Positions 34,891-46,507 of a DNA stretch of 64,000 bases are shown piece by piece. The notes under the pieces are model-generated. The model had not been told where the DNA came from. It saw only the letters and a list, made by a program, of their open reading frames with translations, and did no database searches. The translations under genes were made by a program, and so were the position numbers. Within the stretch, counting starts at the first letter, position 1. The number at the start of each line of letters is the position of its first letter. This DNA is from Arcuatula senhousia (taxonomy: Eukaryota; Mollusca; Bivalvia; Mytilida; Mytilidae), in contig OZ020309.1 in the NCBI GenBank assembly GCA_963971305.1, positions 15,803,001 through 15,867,000 of the forward strand, written 5' to 3'.

Positions 34891-37035
34891 CATAACAATT
34901 TCACTTTCAACGGGGAAAACTTCCTTCAAGTCAATGGAACAGCAATGGGAACTAAAATGGCCCCATCCTATGCCAACATATTTATGGGGGAATTAGAGGA
35001 ACGTCTTTTGCAAACCTCTCCTACACAGCCGCTCTCATGGTTCCGTTTCATTGACGATGTTGATATGAAATGGGTACACAGTGATGAAGAACTTCAAGAT
35101 TTCTTTAATCATGCCAACAATATTCATCCATCAATTAAATTTACTCACGAAGTATCGGATACAAAAATGTCATTTCTGGATACCTGTACCACACTTGAGA
35201 ATGGAATTTTGAAAACTGACATTTATTGCAAACCCACAGACAAACATCAATATCTCTCCCCCAACAGCTGTCATCCAAAACACTGCTTCAAAAGTATACC
35301 CTATAGTCAAGCCATCCGTGTGAAAAGAATATGTTCAACTGAAGAAACAACGAAACAAAGACTGGGAGACTTACGCCATCACTTAAAGAAACGTGGGTAC
35401 AATGACATAGACGACAAAACCTTAGAGTATCTTCGCCCTGAAGATCCCAAGGCGGGACGCTTTTACCTCCTCCCTAAAATGCATACAGAAAACAATCCTG
35501 GTAGACCTATTGTTTCTGCCAACGGCCATCCAACAGAAAAAATATCCGAGTTTGTCGATTTCCACCTCCGACCTTTCGTTGAAAAATTGCCATCACATAT
35601 CAAAGACACTACTGACTACCTAAAGAAAATGAACAACCTTAACATACCTCCAAATACCAAACTTGTGACTATGGATGTAACCTCCCTTTATACCAACATA
35701 CCACATGATGACGGAATAGAAGCTTGCAGCAAAGTGTGGGAACAGCGAACGATTAAAGAACCTCCAACAGAATGTTTGGTTGAAATGCTTACACTGGTAC
35801 TTAAGCATAACAATTTCACTTTCAACGGGGAAAACTTCCTTCAAGTCAATGGAACAGCAATGGGAACTAAAATGGCCCCATCCTATGCCAACATATTTAT
35901 GGGGGAATTAGAGGAACGTCTTTTGCAAACCTCTCCTACACAGCCGCTCTCATGGTTCCGTTTCATTGACGATGTTGATATGAAATGGGTACACAGTGAT
36001 GAAGAACTTCAAGATTTCTTTAATCATGCCAACAATATTCATCCATCAATTAAATTTACTCACGAAGTATCGGATACAAAAATGTCATTTCTGGATACCT
36101 GTACATGTACCACACTTGAGAATGGAATTTTGAAAACTGACATTTATTGCAAACCCACAGACAAACATCAATATCTCTCCCCCAACAGCTGTCATCCAAA
36201 ACACTGCTTCAAAAGTATACCCTATAGTCAAGCCATCCGTGTGAAAAGAATATGTTCAACTGAAGAAACAACGAAACAAAGACTGGGAAACTTACGCCAT
36301 CACTTAAAGAAACGTGGGTACAATGACAAAGTCATTGATAGAGGATTCTCAAAAGCAAATACATTAGACCGCAGTGAGCTTTTACAGTATAAAGAAAAAA
36401 AGTTGAACAAGAGAGTTCCCCTTGTCATCACGTACCATCCATGCTTACAAGACATTTCTAACATTATACTTCATCACTGGAAAGAAATAGAGAAAAGTGA
36501 AACTCTGTCAAAGCTATTCCCTGAACCACCGGTTGTGGCATTTCGGCGACCGAGAAGCATAAAGGATTCATTGGTGAAAGCTGCGGTCTCTGCACCTTCA
36601 ACAGCAGTCGGCCAATGTAAACCTTGTGGAGAGAAACGGTGCAAGAGTTGCTGCCAATTGCAATCCACAAACGAGTTCCAGAGCAATGTGACAGGAAAGG
36701 TTTATAGGATATACTGTAACACTTTTTGCAAAACACCAAATGTCATATATCTCATTACATGTCACGTTTGTGGGTTGCAATACATAGGTGAAAGTTCCCA
36801 GCCCTTCAACAAAAGGATGAATGGGCACAGAAGTGACCTAACAAAAAAACCATTCTTGCCCGTGAGTCAACATTTCGTGTCGCCGGGCCACACCCTGGAT
36901 GACTTTGTCAGATCCAAATTAACCATCATAGACCATAGTCAAAGCTGGAGCGATGAACGAAGACAGAAAAAAGAGAGCTTTTGGATCCATGAATTGAAAA
37001 CACTTCATCCAAATGGAATAAATAAGAAAATATAG
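34891..37035 (+). pseudogene. PLE ORF, copy 1: 5'-truncated with duplicated RT core
   Basis: Open from the head-to-head junction to the normal stop. It starts inside the RT ([10 protein letters not shown]), runs to KKRGYND and then jumps back at 35404 to [13 protein letters not shown], repeating the RT palm before continuing through the Cys cluster to the GIY-YIG end (NGINKKI). It therefore has two FIDDV active-site motifs. The jump lies at a shared TGACA and keeps the frame. The second palm carries a 6-bp ACATGT insertion (CTCTT for CTT). The N-terminal domain is missing, so probably not functional. Confidence 0.85.
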
Positions 37036-37692
37036 TCAATTGGCCTTCTGCAACTAAGTTCTTAAAGTTTTCAGTGCCATTTCTTGTGAATTTTCATTCT
37101 TTCATTATTTACAATTTTGCTATTTCGTCTGTTTTGGTGACCTTGTTTCTTAAACTATTTTCACTATGTGTTTAGATTGTTGTTTTGAGCTCCCATATAA
37201 TAGCTATTATTTATAGCTTTATTATTTATTTTAACCATAGTTTTTCAAGATTTTACTGTCCAAACATTATATTTTATTGTATTTTGTTCAATTTTATTAT
37301 TTTTCATGTTGAGGATTAAATGAGATGTTCAAACATAAAGTTCAGGATTTTAGACATACGTCACAGATCTTGATTACGTAATTTATTATCATCATATCAG
37401 ATTACAAGCGCTGATGAAGCTGGTCGGTCCAGCGAAATATCCGCAAATTTGATTATTAATTATTGTCTTTTGACTTTAATTATTATTTTATTTTAACATC
37501 ATATTTGATGTTGTTGTGCACCATTTTAGAAGTTTATTTATCATTTTTGTTTGCACAGTATCGTTAACTTTTTTGTTTTCGATCCGACATCCCGTAGGTT
37601 GATACGTTGGCTACTTCTTTCAGACGTTTATTATTTATTTTTTAAGGAGTCTGTATTATGTTTTTGAATATAATCCGTAAAAACCTATTCAC
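37036..37692 (+). other. PLE spacer / pseudo-LTR 1 (657 bp)
   Basis: Non-coding region between PLE copies 1 and 2, almost identical to 41335-41991. It holds the hammerhead-like core, the unit end CAGACGTTTA (about 37622-37631) and the leader of the next ORF. Confidence 0.8.
37408..37444 (+). ncRNA. Hammerhead-like core in PLE spacer 1
   Basis: Core CUGAUGA (37411-37417), stem II GCUGG-UCGGU-CCAGC (five pairs), GAAA (37434-37437), short stem I GCG/CGC, putative cleavage after AUC at 37441. Caveats: an extra A lies between CUGAUGA and stem II, and stem III is only one or two pairs. Minimal hammerheads in PLEs are established; activity here is inferred and might need dimers. Confidence 0.65.
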
Positions 37693-40600
37693 ATGGATTA
37701 CAATTTGTATTTTAAAGATATCAGAAACATCAAACAAAATCTGATTAAAATTGAACACCATATTTCAAATTTTAGTTGTTACATATCTGCCGAAAAGGTA
37801 CCTAAGGGTCTTCAAATCAAACTTGCTCCACAAACACCTGGAGTCAAAACTAATAATTTCAACAGACGTTGGAATAGAATTCTTTTTGAGTGCTCAACAC
37901 GTCTACTAAAAATTCTTTTAGATGATGTTCACTTTCAAAAGAAAATCCTAAACAAACGACTTTCGGAATTACTTTCAAAAAGTAAAAATGATCTCTCAAC
38001 GGATGAATATTCTAATATTCATCGTAGATTGACTGAAATACAAAATATTGAGGATGACAAATTTGCCAAAAAACAGGAATCTAAATTCAAGAGGGACGGT
38101 CTTAAATTCACCAAATCAAAATTCTCAGCCATTCAAACAATAATTAAAAAACCCCGAGGTCGCCGCTTTAGACGCAAATCTAAGACTTCTGACAAAAATT
38201 CTAATGTTGTTGTTAATCTCTCAAGCAAACCCCTCAGTACACCGGAGTCGTCTTTACTCTCCAAAGGCCTGAATTTTTGTCCGAATCCACCTAAAATTAA
38301 CACAAGGGAACTGGAGGAAGATCTTAACCAGTTTGCAAGACGACTCAGAATTAAGGATTACTTTAATTCTAAAAAAGAGGAGAGCGAAGATCTCAGCTCA
38401 GATGGCTCTGACTCGGATGAAGTTCAAGAAATCCCTAGGTTCAGAAAGAAAAGCAATTGGATCCCAAAACCTAGCAGAAACACCAGGCTAGAATCAGTAA
38501 TTGACCTGATAAAGTCGGATATCAAACGCAACGCCGACTTGTATGTACCAACTACAGACAACTTGACACCATCAGAAAGAAAAGCACTCAAAGATCTACA
38601 ACAAAGAGATGACATTGTTATTAAACCAGCAGACAAAGGGAGTGCTGTTGTTGTCATGGACAAAACAGACTACTTACAAGAAGCAAAAAGACAATTGTCA
38701 GACGAAAGATTCTATAAAAAACTGGACTCGGATCCCACGATAGAATTTACCAAGAAGATCAACAACTCATTAACTGAAATGCATTCTCGTGGTGACATAG
38801 ACGACAAAACCTTAGAGTATCTTCGCCCTGAAGATCCCAAGGCGGGACGCTTTTACCTCCTCCCTAAAATACATAAAGAAAACAATCCTGGTAGACCTAT
38901 TGTTTCTGCCAACGGCCATCCAACAGAAAAAATATCCGAGTTTGTCGATTTCCACCTCCGACCTTTCGTTGAAAATTGCCATCACATATCAAAGACACTA
39001 CTGACTACCTAAAGAAAATGAACAACCTTAACATACCTCCAAATACCAAACTTGTGACTATGGATGTAACCTCCCTTTATACCAACATACCACATGATGA
39101 CGGAATAGAAGCTTGCAGCAAAGTGTGGGAACAGCGAACGATTAAAGAACCTCCAACAGAATGTTTGGTTGAAATGCTTACACTGGTACTTAAGCATAAC
39201 AATTTCACTTTCAACGGGGAAAACTTCCTTCAAGTCAATGGAACAGCAATGGGAACTAAAATGGCCCCATCCTATGCCAACATATTTATGGGGGAATTAG
39301 AGGAACGTCTTTTGCAAACCTCTCCTACACAGCCGCTCTCATGGTTCCGTTTCATTGACGATGTTGATATGAAATGGGTACACAGTGATGAAGAACTTCA
39401 AGATTTCTTTAATCATGCCAACAATATTCATCCATCAATTAAATTTACTCACGAAGTATCGGATACAAAAATGTCATTTCTGGATACCTGTACCACACTT
39501 GAGAATGGAATTTTGAAAACTGACATTTATTGCAAACCCACAGACAAACATCAATATCTCTCCCCCAACAGCTGTCATCCAAAACACTGCTTCAAAAGTA
39601 TACCCTATAGTCAAGCCATCCGTGTGAAAAGAATATGTTCAACTGAAGAAACAACGAAACAAAGACTGGGAGACTTACGCCATCACTTAAAGAAACGTGG
39701 GTACAATGACATAGACGACAAAACCTTAGAGTATATTCGCCCTGAAGATCCCAAGGCGGGACGCTTTTACCACCTCACTAAAATGCATAAAGAAAACAAT
39801 CCTGGTAGACCTATTGTTTCTGCCAACGGCCATCCAACAGAAAAAATATCCGAGTTTGTCGATTTCCACCTCCGACCTTTCGTTGAAAAATTGCCATCAC
39901 ATATCAAAGACACTACTGACTACCTAAAGAAAATGAACAACCTTAACATACCTCCAAATACCAAACTTGTGACTATGGATGTAACCTCCCTTTATACCAA
40001 CATACCACATGATGACGGAATAGAAGCTTGCAGCAAAGTGTGGGAACAGCGAACGATTAAAGAACCTCCAACAGAATGTTTGGTTGAAATGCTTACACTG
40101 GTACTTAAGCATAACAATTTCACTTTCAACGGGGAAAACTTCCTTCAAGTCAATGGAACAGCAATGGGAACTAAAATGGCCCCATCCTATGCCAACATAT
40201 TTATGGGGGAATTAGAGGAACGTCTTTTGCAAACCTCTCCTACACAGCCGCTCTCATGGTTCCGTTTCATTGACGATGTTGATATGAAATGGGTACACAG
40301 TGATGAAGAACTTCAAGATTTCTTTAATCATGCCAACAATATTCATCCACCAATTAAATTTACTCACGAAGTATCGGATACAAAAATGTCATTTCTGGAT
40401 ACCTGTACCACACTTGAGAATGGAATTTTGAAAACTGACATTTATTGCAAACCCACAGACAAACATCAATATCTCTCCCCCAACAGCTGTCATCCAAAAC
40501 ACTGCTTCAAAAGTATACCCTATAGTCAAGCCATCCGTGTGAAAAGAATATGTTCAACTGAAGAAACTACGAAACAAAGACTGGGAGACTTACGCCATCA

Positions 40601-41334
40601 CTTAAAGAAACGTGGGTACAATGACAAACTTATTGATAGAGGATTCTCAAAAGCAAATACATTAGACCGCAGTGAGCTTTTACAGTATAAAGAAAAAAAA
40701 GTTGAACAAGAGAGTTCCCCTTGTCATCACGTACCATCCATGCTTACAAGACATTTCTAACATTATACTTCATCACTGGAAAGAAATAGAGAAAAGTGAA
40801 ACTCTGTCAAAGCTATTCCCTGAACCACCGGTTGTGGCATTTCGGCGACCGAGAAGCATAAAGGATTCATTGGTGAAAGCTGCGGTCTCTGCACCTTCAA
40901 CAGCAGTCGGCCAATGTAAACCTTGTGGAGACAAACGGTGCAAGAGTTGCTGCCAATTGCAATCCACAAACGAGTTCCAGAGCAATGTGACAGGAAATGT
41001 TTATAGGATATACTGTAACACTTTTTGCAAAACACCAAATGTCATATATCTCATTACATGTCACGTTTGTGGGTTGCAATACATAGGTGAAAGTTCCCAG
41101 CCCTTCAACAAAAGGATGAATGGGCACAGAAGTGACCTAACAAAAAAAACATTCTTGCCCGTGAGTCAACATTTCGTGTCGCCGGGCCACACCCTGGATG
41201 ACTTTGTCAGATCCAAATTAACCATCATAGACCATAGTCAAAGCTGGAGCGATGAACGAAGACAGAAAAAAGAGAGCTTTTGGATCCATGAATTGAAAAC
41301 ACTTCATCCAAATGGAATAAATAAGAAAATATAG
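37693..41334 (+). pseudogene. PLE ORF, copy 2: full N-terminus, duplicated RT, two frameshifts
   Basis: Starts MDYNLYFKDIRN at 37693 (a stop lies just upstream in frame). The N-terminal 320 residues are basic and lack recognised motifs, then IKPADKGSAVVV and the RT. Damage: one A lost at about 38972 (GAAAATT for GAAAAATT), an RT duplication whose second copy begins at 39708 with the same [13 protein letters not shown] junction as copy 1, and one A gained at about 40692. The C-terminal GIY-YIG part resumes in frame at about 40700 and ends at 41334. Sequence is otherwise nearly identical to copy 3, so the insertion is young. Confidence 0.88.
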
Positions 41335-41991
41335 TCAATTGGCCTTCTGCAACTAAGTTCTTAAAGTTTTCAGTGCCATTTCTTGTGAATTTTCATTCTT
41401 TCATTATTTACAATTTTGCTATTTCGTCTGTTTTGGTGACCTTGTTTCTTAAACTATTTTCACTATGTGTTTAGATTGTTGTTTTGAGCTCCCATATAAT
41501 AGCTATTATTTATAGCTTTATTATTTATTTTAACCATAGTTTTTCAAGATTTTACTGTCCAAACATTATATTTTATTGTATTTTGTTCAATTTTATTATT
41601 TTTCATGTTGAGGATTAAATGAGATGTTCAAACATAAAGTTCAGGATTTTAGACATACGTCACAGATCTTGATTACGTAATTTATTATCATCATATCAGA
41701 TTACAAGCGCTGATGAAGCTGGTCGGTCCAGCGAAATATCCGCAAATTTGATTATTAATTATTGTCTTTTGACTTTAATTATTATTTTATTTTAACATCA
41801 TATTTGATGTTGTTGTGCACCATTTTAGAAGTTTATTTATCATTTTTGTTTGCACGGTATCGTTAAATTTTTTGTTTTCGATCCGACATCCCGTAGGTTG
41901 ATACGTTGGCTACTTCTTTCAGACGTTTATTATTTATTTTTTAAGGAGCCTGTATTATGTTTTTGAATATAATCCGTAAAAACCTATTCAC
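41335..41991 (+). other. PLE spacer / pseudo-LTR 2 (657 bp)
   Basis: Second copy of the spacer, with only a few substitutions (for example CACGGTATCG for CACAGTATCG). Confidence 0.8.
41707..41743 (+). ncRNA. Hammerhead-like core in PLE spacer 2
   Basis: Same 37 nt as 37408-37444. Confidence 0.65.
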
Positions 41992-44667
41992 ATGGATTAC
42001 AATTTGTATTTTAAAGATATCAGAAACATCAAACAAAATCTGATTAAAATTGAACACCATATTTCAAATTTTAGTTGTTACATATCTGCCGAAAAGGTAC
42101 CTAAGGGTCTTCAAATCAAACTTGCTCCACAAACACCTGGAGTCAAAACTAATAATTTCAACAGACGTTGGAATAGAATTCTTTTTGAGTGCTCAACACG
42201 TCTACTAAAAATTCTTTTAGATGATGCTCACTTTCAAAAGAAAATCCTAAACAAACGACTTTCGGAATTACTTTCAAAAAGTAAAAATGATCTCTCAACG
42301 GATGAATATTCTAATATTCATCGTAGATTGACTGAAATACAAAATATTGAGGATGACAAATTTGCCAAAAAACAGGAATCTAAATTCAAGAGGGACGGTC
42401 TTAAATTCACCAAATCAAAATTCTCAGCCATTCAAACAATAATTAAAAAACCCCGAGGTCGCCGCTTTAGACGCAAATCTAAGACTTCTGACAAAAATTC
42501 TAATGTTGTTGTTAATCTCTCAAGCAAACCCCTCAGTACACCGGAGTCGTCTTTACTCTCCAAAGGCCTGAATTTTTGTCCGAATCCACCTAAAATTAAC
42601 ACAAGGGAACTGGAGGAAGATCTTAACCAGTTTGCAAGACGACTCAGAATTAAGGATTACTTTAATTCTAAAAAAGAGGAGAGCGAAGATCTCAGCTCAG
42701 ATGGCTCTGACTCGGATGAAGTTCAAGAAATCCCTAGGTTCAGAAAGAAAAGCAATTGGATCCCAAAACCTAGCAGAAACACCAGGCTAGAATCAGTAAT
42801 TGACCTGATAAAGTCGGATATCAAACGCAACGCCGACTTGTATGTACCAACTACAGACAACTTGACACCATCAGAAAGAAAAGCACTCAAAGATCTACAA
42901 CAAAGAGATGACATTGTTATTAAACCAGCAGACAAAGGGAGTGCTGTTGTTGTCATGGACAAAACAGACTACTTACAAGAAGCAAAAAGACAATTGTCAG
43001 ACGAAAGATTCTATAAAAAACTGGACTCGGATCCCACGATAGAATTTACCAAGAAGATCAACAACTCATTAACTGAAATGCATTCTCGTGGTGACATAGA
43101 CGACAAAACCTTAGAGTATCTTCGCCCTGAAGATCCCAAGGCGGGACGCTTTTACCTCCTCCCTAAAATACATAAAGAAAACAATCCTGGTAGACCTATT
43201 GTTTCTGCCAACGGCCATCCAACAGAAAAAATATCCGAGTTTGTCGATTTCCACCTCCGACCTTTCGTTGAAAAATTGCCATCACATATCAAAGACACTA
43301 CTGACTACCTAAAGAAAATGAACAACCTTAACATACCTCCAAATACCAAACTTGTGACTATGGATGTAACCTCCCTTTATACCAACATACCACATGATGA
43401 CGGAATAGAAGCTTGCAGCAAAGTGTGGGAACAGCGAACGATTAAAGAACCTCCAACAGAATGTTTGGTTGAAATGCTTACACTGGTACTTAAGCATAAC
43501 AATTTCACTTTCAACGGGGAAAACTTCCTTCAAGTCAATGGAACAGCAATGGGAACTAAAATGGCCCCATCCTATGCCAACATATTTATGGGGGAATTAG
43601 AGGAACGTCTTTTGCAAACCTCTCCTACACAGCCGCTCTCATGGTTCCGTTTCATTGACGATGTTGATATGAAATGGGTACACAGTGATGAAGAACTTCA
43701 AGATTTCTTTAATCATGCCAACAATATTCATCCATCAATTAAATTTACTCACGAAGTATCGGATACAAAAATGTCATTTCTGGATACCTGTACCACACTT
43801 GAGAATGGAATTTTGAAAACTGACATTTATTGCAAACCCACAGACAAACATCAATATCTCTCCCCCAACAGCTGTCATCCAAAACACTGCTTCAAAAGTA
43901 TACCCTATAGTCAAGCCATCCGTGTGAAAAGAATATGTTCAACTGAAGAAACAACGAAACAAAGACTGGGAGACTTACGCCATCACTTAAAGAAACGTGG
44001 GTACAATGACAAAGTCATTGATAGAGGATTCTCAAAAGCAAATACATTAGACCGCAGTGAGCTTTTACAGTATAAAGAAAAAAAGTTGAACAAGAGAGTT
44101 CCCCTTGTCATCACGTACCATCCATGCTTACAAGACATTTCTAACATTATACTTCATCACTGGAAAGAAATAGAGAAAAGTGAAACTCTGTCAAAGCTAT
44201 TCCCTGAACCACCGGTTGTGGCATTTCGGCGACCGAGAAGCATAAAGGATTCATTGGTGAAAGCTGCGGTCTCTGCACCTTCAACAGCAGTCGGCCAATG
44301 TAAACCTTGTGGAGACAAACGGTGCAAGAGTTGCTGCCAATTGCAATCCACAAACGAGTTCCAGAGCAATGTGACAGGAAAGGTTTATAGGATATACTGT
44401 AACACTTTTTGCAAAACACCAAATGTCATATATCTCATTACATGTCACGTTTGTGGGTTGCAATACATAGGTGAAAGTTCCCAGCCCTTCAACAAAAGGA
44501 TGAATGGGCACAGAAGTGACCTAACAAAAAAACCATTCTTGCCCGTGAGTCAACATTTCGTGTCGCCGGGCCACACCCTGGATGACTTTGTCAGATCCAA
44601 ATTAACCATCATAGACCATAGTCAAAGCTGGAGCGATGAACGAAATTCTGAATCGGACCATAAATAA
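41992..44667 (+). CDS. Penelope-like retroelement polyprotein, copy 3 (RT + GIY-YIG, C-terminus cut)
   Basis: Best preserved copy: 891 codons without break and with a single RT. Residues 1-320: basic N-terminal region with an acidic Ser-rich patch near 235-245. About 315-325: KPADKGSAVVV, typical of PLEs. RT about 385-720: [22 protein letters not shown] (Asp458), [21 protein letters not shown] (Asp556/Asp557), [10 protein letters not shown]. Cys cluster [13 protein letters not shown] near 770. GIY-YIG nuclease from about 811. PLE RTs are related to telomerase RT and prime at nuclease-nicked DNA. The last 24 residues, including the Glu of ESFW and the NGIN Asn, are replaced at 44644 by seven foreign residues, so the nuclease is probably dead. 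Clade (Penelope/Poseidon or Neptune) not decided. Confidence 0.9.
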   Translation: MDYNLYFKDIRNIKQNLIKIEHHISNFSCYISAEKVPKGLQIKLAPQTPGVKTNNFNRRWNRILFECSTRLLKILLDDAHFQKKILNKRLSELLSKSKNDLSTDEYSNIHRRLTEIQNIEDDKFAKKQESKFKRDGLKFTKSKFSAIQTIIKKPRGRRFRRKSKTSDKNSNVVVNLSSKPLSTPESSLLSKGLNFCPNPPKINTRELEEDLNQFARRLRIKDYFNSKKEESEDLSSDGSDSDEVQEIPRFRKKSNWIPKPSRNTRLESVIDLIKSDIKRNADLYVPTTDNLTPSERKALKDLQQRDDIVIKPADKGSAVVVMDKTDYLQEAKRQLSDERFYKKLDSDPTIEFTKKINNSLTEMHSRGDIDDKTLEYLRPEDPKAGRFYLLPKIHKENNPGRPIVSANGHPTEKISEFVDFHLRPFVEKLPSHIKDTTDYLKKMNNLNIPPNTKLVTMDVTSLYTNIPHDDGIEACSKVWEQRTIKEPPTECLVEMLTLVLKHNNFTFNGENFLQVNGTAMGTKMAPSYANIFMGELEERLLQTSPTQPLSWFRFIDDVDMKWVHSDEELQDFFNHANNIHPSIKFTHEVSDTKMSFLDTCTTLENGILKTDIYCKPTDKHQYLSPNSCHPKHCFKSIPYSQAIRVKRICSTEETTKQRLGDLRHHLKKRGYNDKVIDRGFSKANTLDRSELLQYKEKKLNKRVPLVITYHPCLQDISNIILHHWKEIEKSETLSKLFPEPPVVAFRRPRSIKDSLVKAAVSAPSTAVGQCKPCGDKRCKSCCQLQSTNEFQSNVTGKVYRIYCNTFCKTPNVIYLITCHVCGLQYIGESSQPFNKRMNGHRSDLTKKPFLPVSQHFVSPGHTLDDFVRSKLTIIDHSQSWSDERNSESDHK

Positions 44668-45720
44668 AAAATGTCACATTTTTGCCCCTTTTAGGCCCCT
44701 CGTTCCTAAACAAAAAGAGAGGGGACACCCAAAATCATCCCCACCCTTTTATTTATGGTGAGTAACACTATTATAAAGTTTCATAGCATTTGGTCAACCA
44801 AAACAAGTTATTGTGGAAACAAATAAAAAAGTTGCTTTTTTGGACCCTTCAGGGCCCTTATTTTCTAAACAAAAAAAGAAGGGACACCCAAAATCAGCCC
44901 AACCCTTCCTTTTATAGTAAGTAACATTACTGTAAAGTTTCATAGCATTTGGTCAACCAAAACAAGTTATTGTGGAAACAAATAAAAAAGTTGCTTTTTT
45001 GGACCCTTCAGGGCCCTTATTTTCTAAACAAAAAAAGAAGGGACACCCAAAATCAGCCCAACCCTTCCTTTTATAGTAAGTAACATTACTGTAAAGTTTC
45101 ATAGCATTTGGTCAACCAGAACAATAGTTATTGTGGAAAAAATTCAAAAGTCGCTTTTTTTGGCCCCCTTTGGGCCTCTAATTTCTAAATGAAAAAAGAG
45201 GCGACACCCAAAATCAGCCTAACCCTTCCTTTTATGGTATGTAACATCACTGTAAAGTTTCTTAGCGTTTGGTCAACCAGAACAAAAGTTATTGTCGAAA
45301 CAAATAAAAAAGTCACTTTTTTGGTCCCTTTAGGGCCCCTAATTTCTAAACAAAAAAAGAGGGGACACACAAAATCAGCCCAGCCCTTCCTTTTATGGTA
45401 AGTAACATTACTGTAAAGTTTCATAGCATTTGGTCAACCAGAACAAAAGTTATTGTGGAAAAAATTAAAAAGTCGCCTTTTTGGCCACTTTAGGGCCCCT
45501 AATTTCTAAACGGAATGATAAAATGACCCCAAAAGGGTAGGTGCACATCTTCAATATATCTGTAATCACTATGTAAAATTTCAGAAAGATCTATTGTTTG
45601 GTTTTTGAGATTCAGATTACACAAGAAAGGCACCCCATAGCGGGACGGACGGACAGACGGACGGACGGACGGACGGAGTGACCCGACTACTAGACCTGCT
45701 TTCGCCTTTGGCGATGCAGG
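44645..45720. repeat. About 160-bp tandem repeat ending in a GGAC tract
   Basis: Units with GGGACACCCAAAATCAGCCC and TTTGGTCAACCA recur at about 44722, 44881, 45040, 45203 and 45363. It ends with GGAC repeats (45644-45676) and CCTGCTTTCGCCTTTGGCG. The PLE array abuts its left side. Confidence 0.75.
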
Positions 45721-45884
45721 TAAAAACAGTATTGGTTCTATTTAAAAATCATAGAAAATAATTACAATTATCAAAGTGATAAAGCCGACAACAAATTAAA
45801 CTTATTATATTTTATTTATTGACTGAAAATATGGTAAAATATCATTTATTTATAAAAGTAATGAAATAAAATTTTTATTTTTCA

Positions 45885-45995
45885 AGTACCGAAATGACTA
45901 GTACCGAGTACCGAAGTGACTAGTAGTACCGAGTACCGAAGTGTCTTATTCCATCGGTACCGAAGAGACCAGGTACCGAAGTGACTAGGATTCCT
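45885..45995. repeat. TACCGAAGTGACTAG minisatellite
   Basis: GTACCGA(A/G)(G/A)TGACTAG-type units occur about six times with variable spacing. The interleaved GAGTACCG copies suggest slippage. Confidence 0.6.
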
Positions 45996-46045
45996 TTCGG
46001 GTATTCACAAAAAATAGTAGTTCCGTGTGCACGTAAAAACGTGGA

Positions 46046-46249
46046 TTGAGAAGAGAGCGGGTATTTAGGGATCGGACGAATCCAATGGAAATTTATACAG
46101 ACCAACAGTTGATAGCTCGGTACAGATTCCCGAGGAGAAGCCTAGATGATCTCATCAACTGTCCAGAGCCCCAGTTGAGAAGGCCAACCATTAAGCCATT
46201 AAGCCCTGTGACACAGGTATATGTGATGTACAAACGGTTGCTAAACTAA
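46046..46249 (+). pseudogene. PIF/Harbinger (HARBI1-type) transposase fragment
   Basis: The frame reads RVFRDRTNPMEIYTDQQLIA, then RYRFPRRSLDDLI and LSPVTQVYV: the N-terminal helical part of HARBI1-like nucleases (RxFRDRxNPL...RFRF...LSPxxQ). The catalytic DDE region is absent; after VYVMYKRLL the frame stops and retrozyme sequence follows at about 46290. Fragment; its parent element may relate to the TWA-flanked MITEs in this window. Confidence 0.75.
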
Positions 46250-46459
46250 AACAAAAAGGGGAGCAACTCTACAGAATGTCTCATGCTATTAAATTATCTG
46301 CTTAAATTTCAAATTTGTCTAAACTCTAAGGCTTTTCCTACCCTCAGACATAGGTTGAGGATCTAAAAGTTAATTTGGTTCCCAGTTTGGCATTTTGGTT
46401 TTACTGTTCTATGCGGTTCATAATCATGTAGTGTTTAGCTTTTTCAAATTTTGGGTAGA

Positions 46460-46503
46460 GCACCTTTGATGAGTCTTGAATAGACGAAATTTGCATCAGG
46501 CGT
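46460..46503 (+). ncRNA. Family 1 hammerhead, decayed copy C
   Basis: UUGAUGA replaces CUGAUGA and stem I CACCU/AGGCG has a mismatch; GUCU-UGAAU-AGAC and GAAA are kept. Presumably inactive. Confidence 0.6.
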
Positions 46504-46507
46504 AGCA

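Noticed and set aside
35620..44511. Antisense frames of 70-91 aa across the PLE copies (also at 33299-34507)
   Set aside because: They repeat in every copy opposite conserved RT and GIY-YIG codons; shadows of the real ORF.
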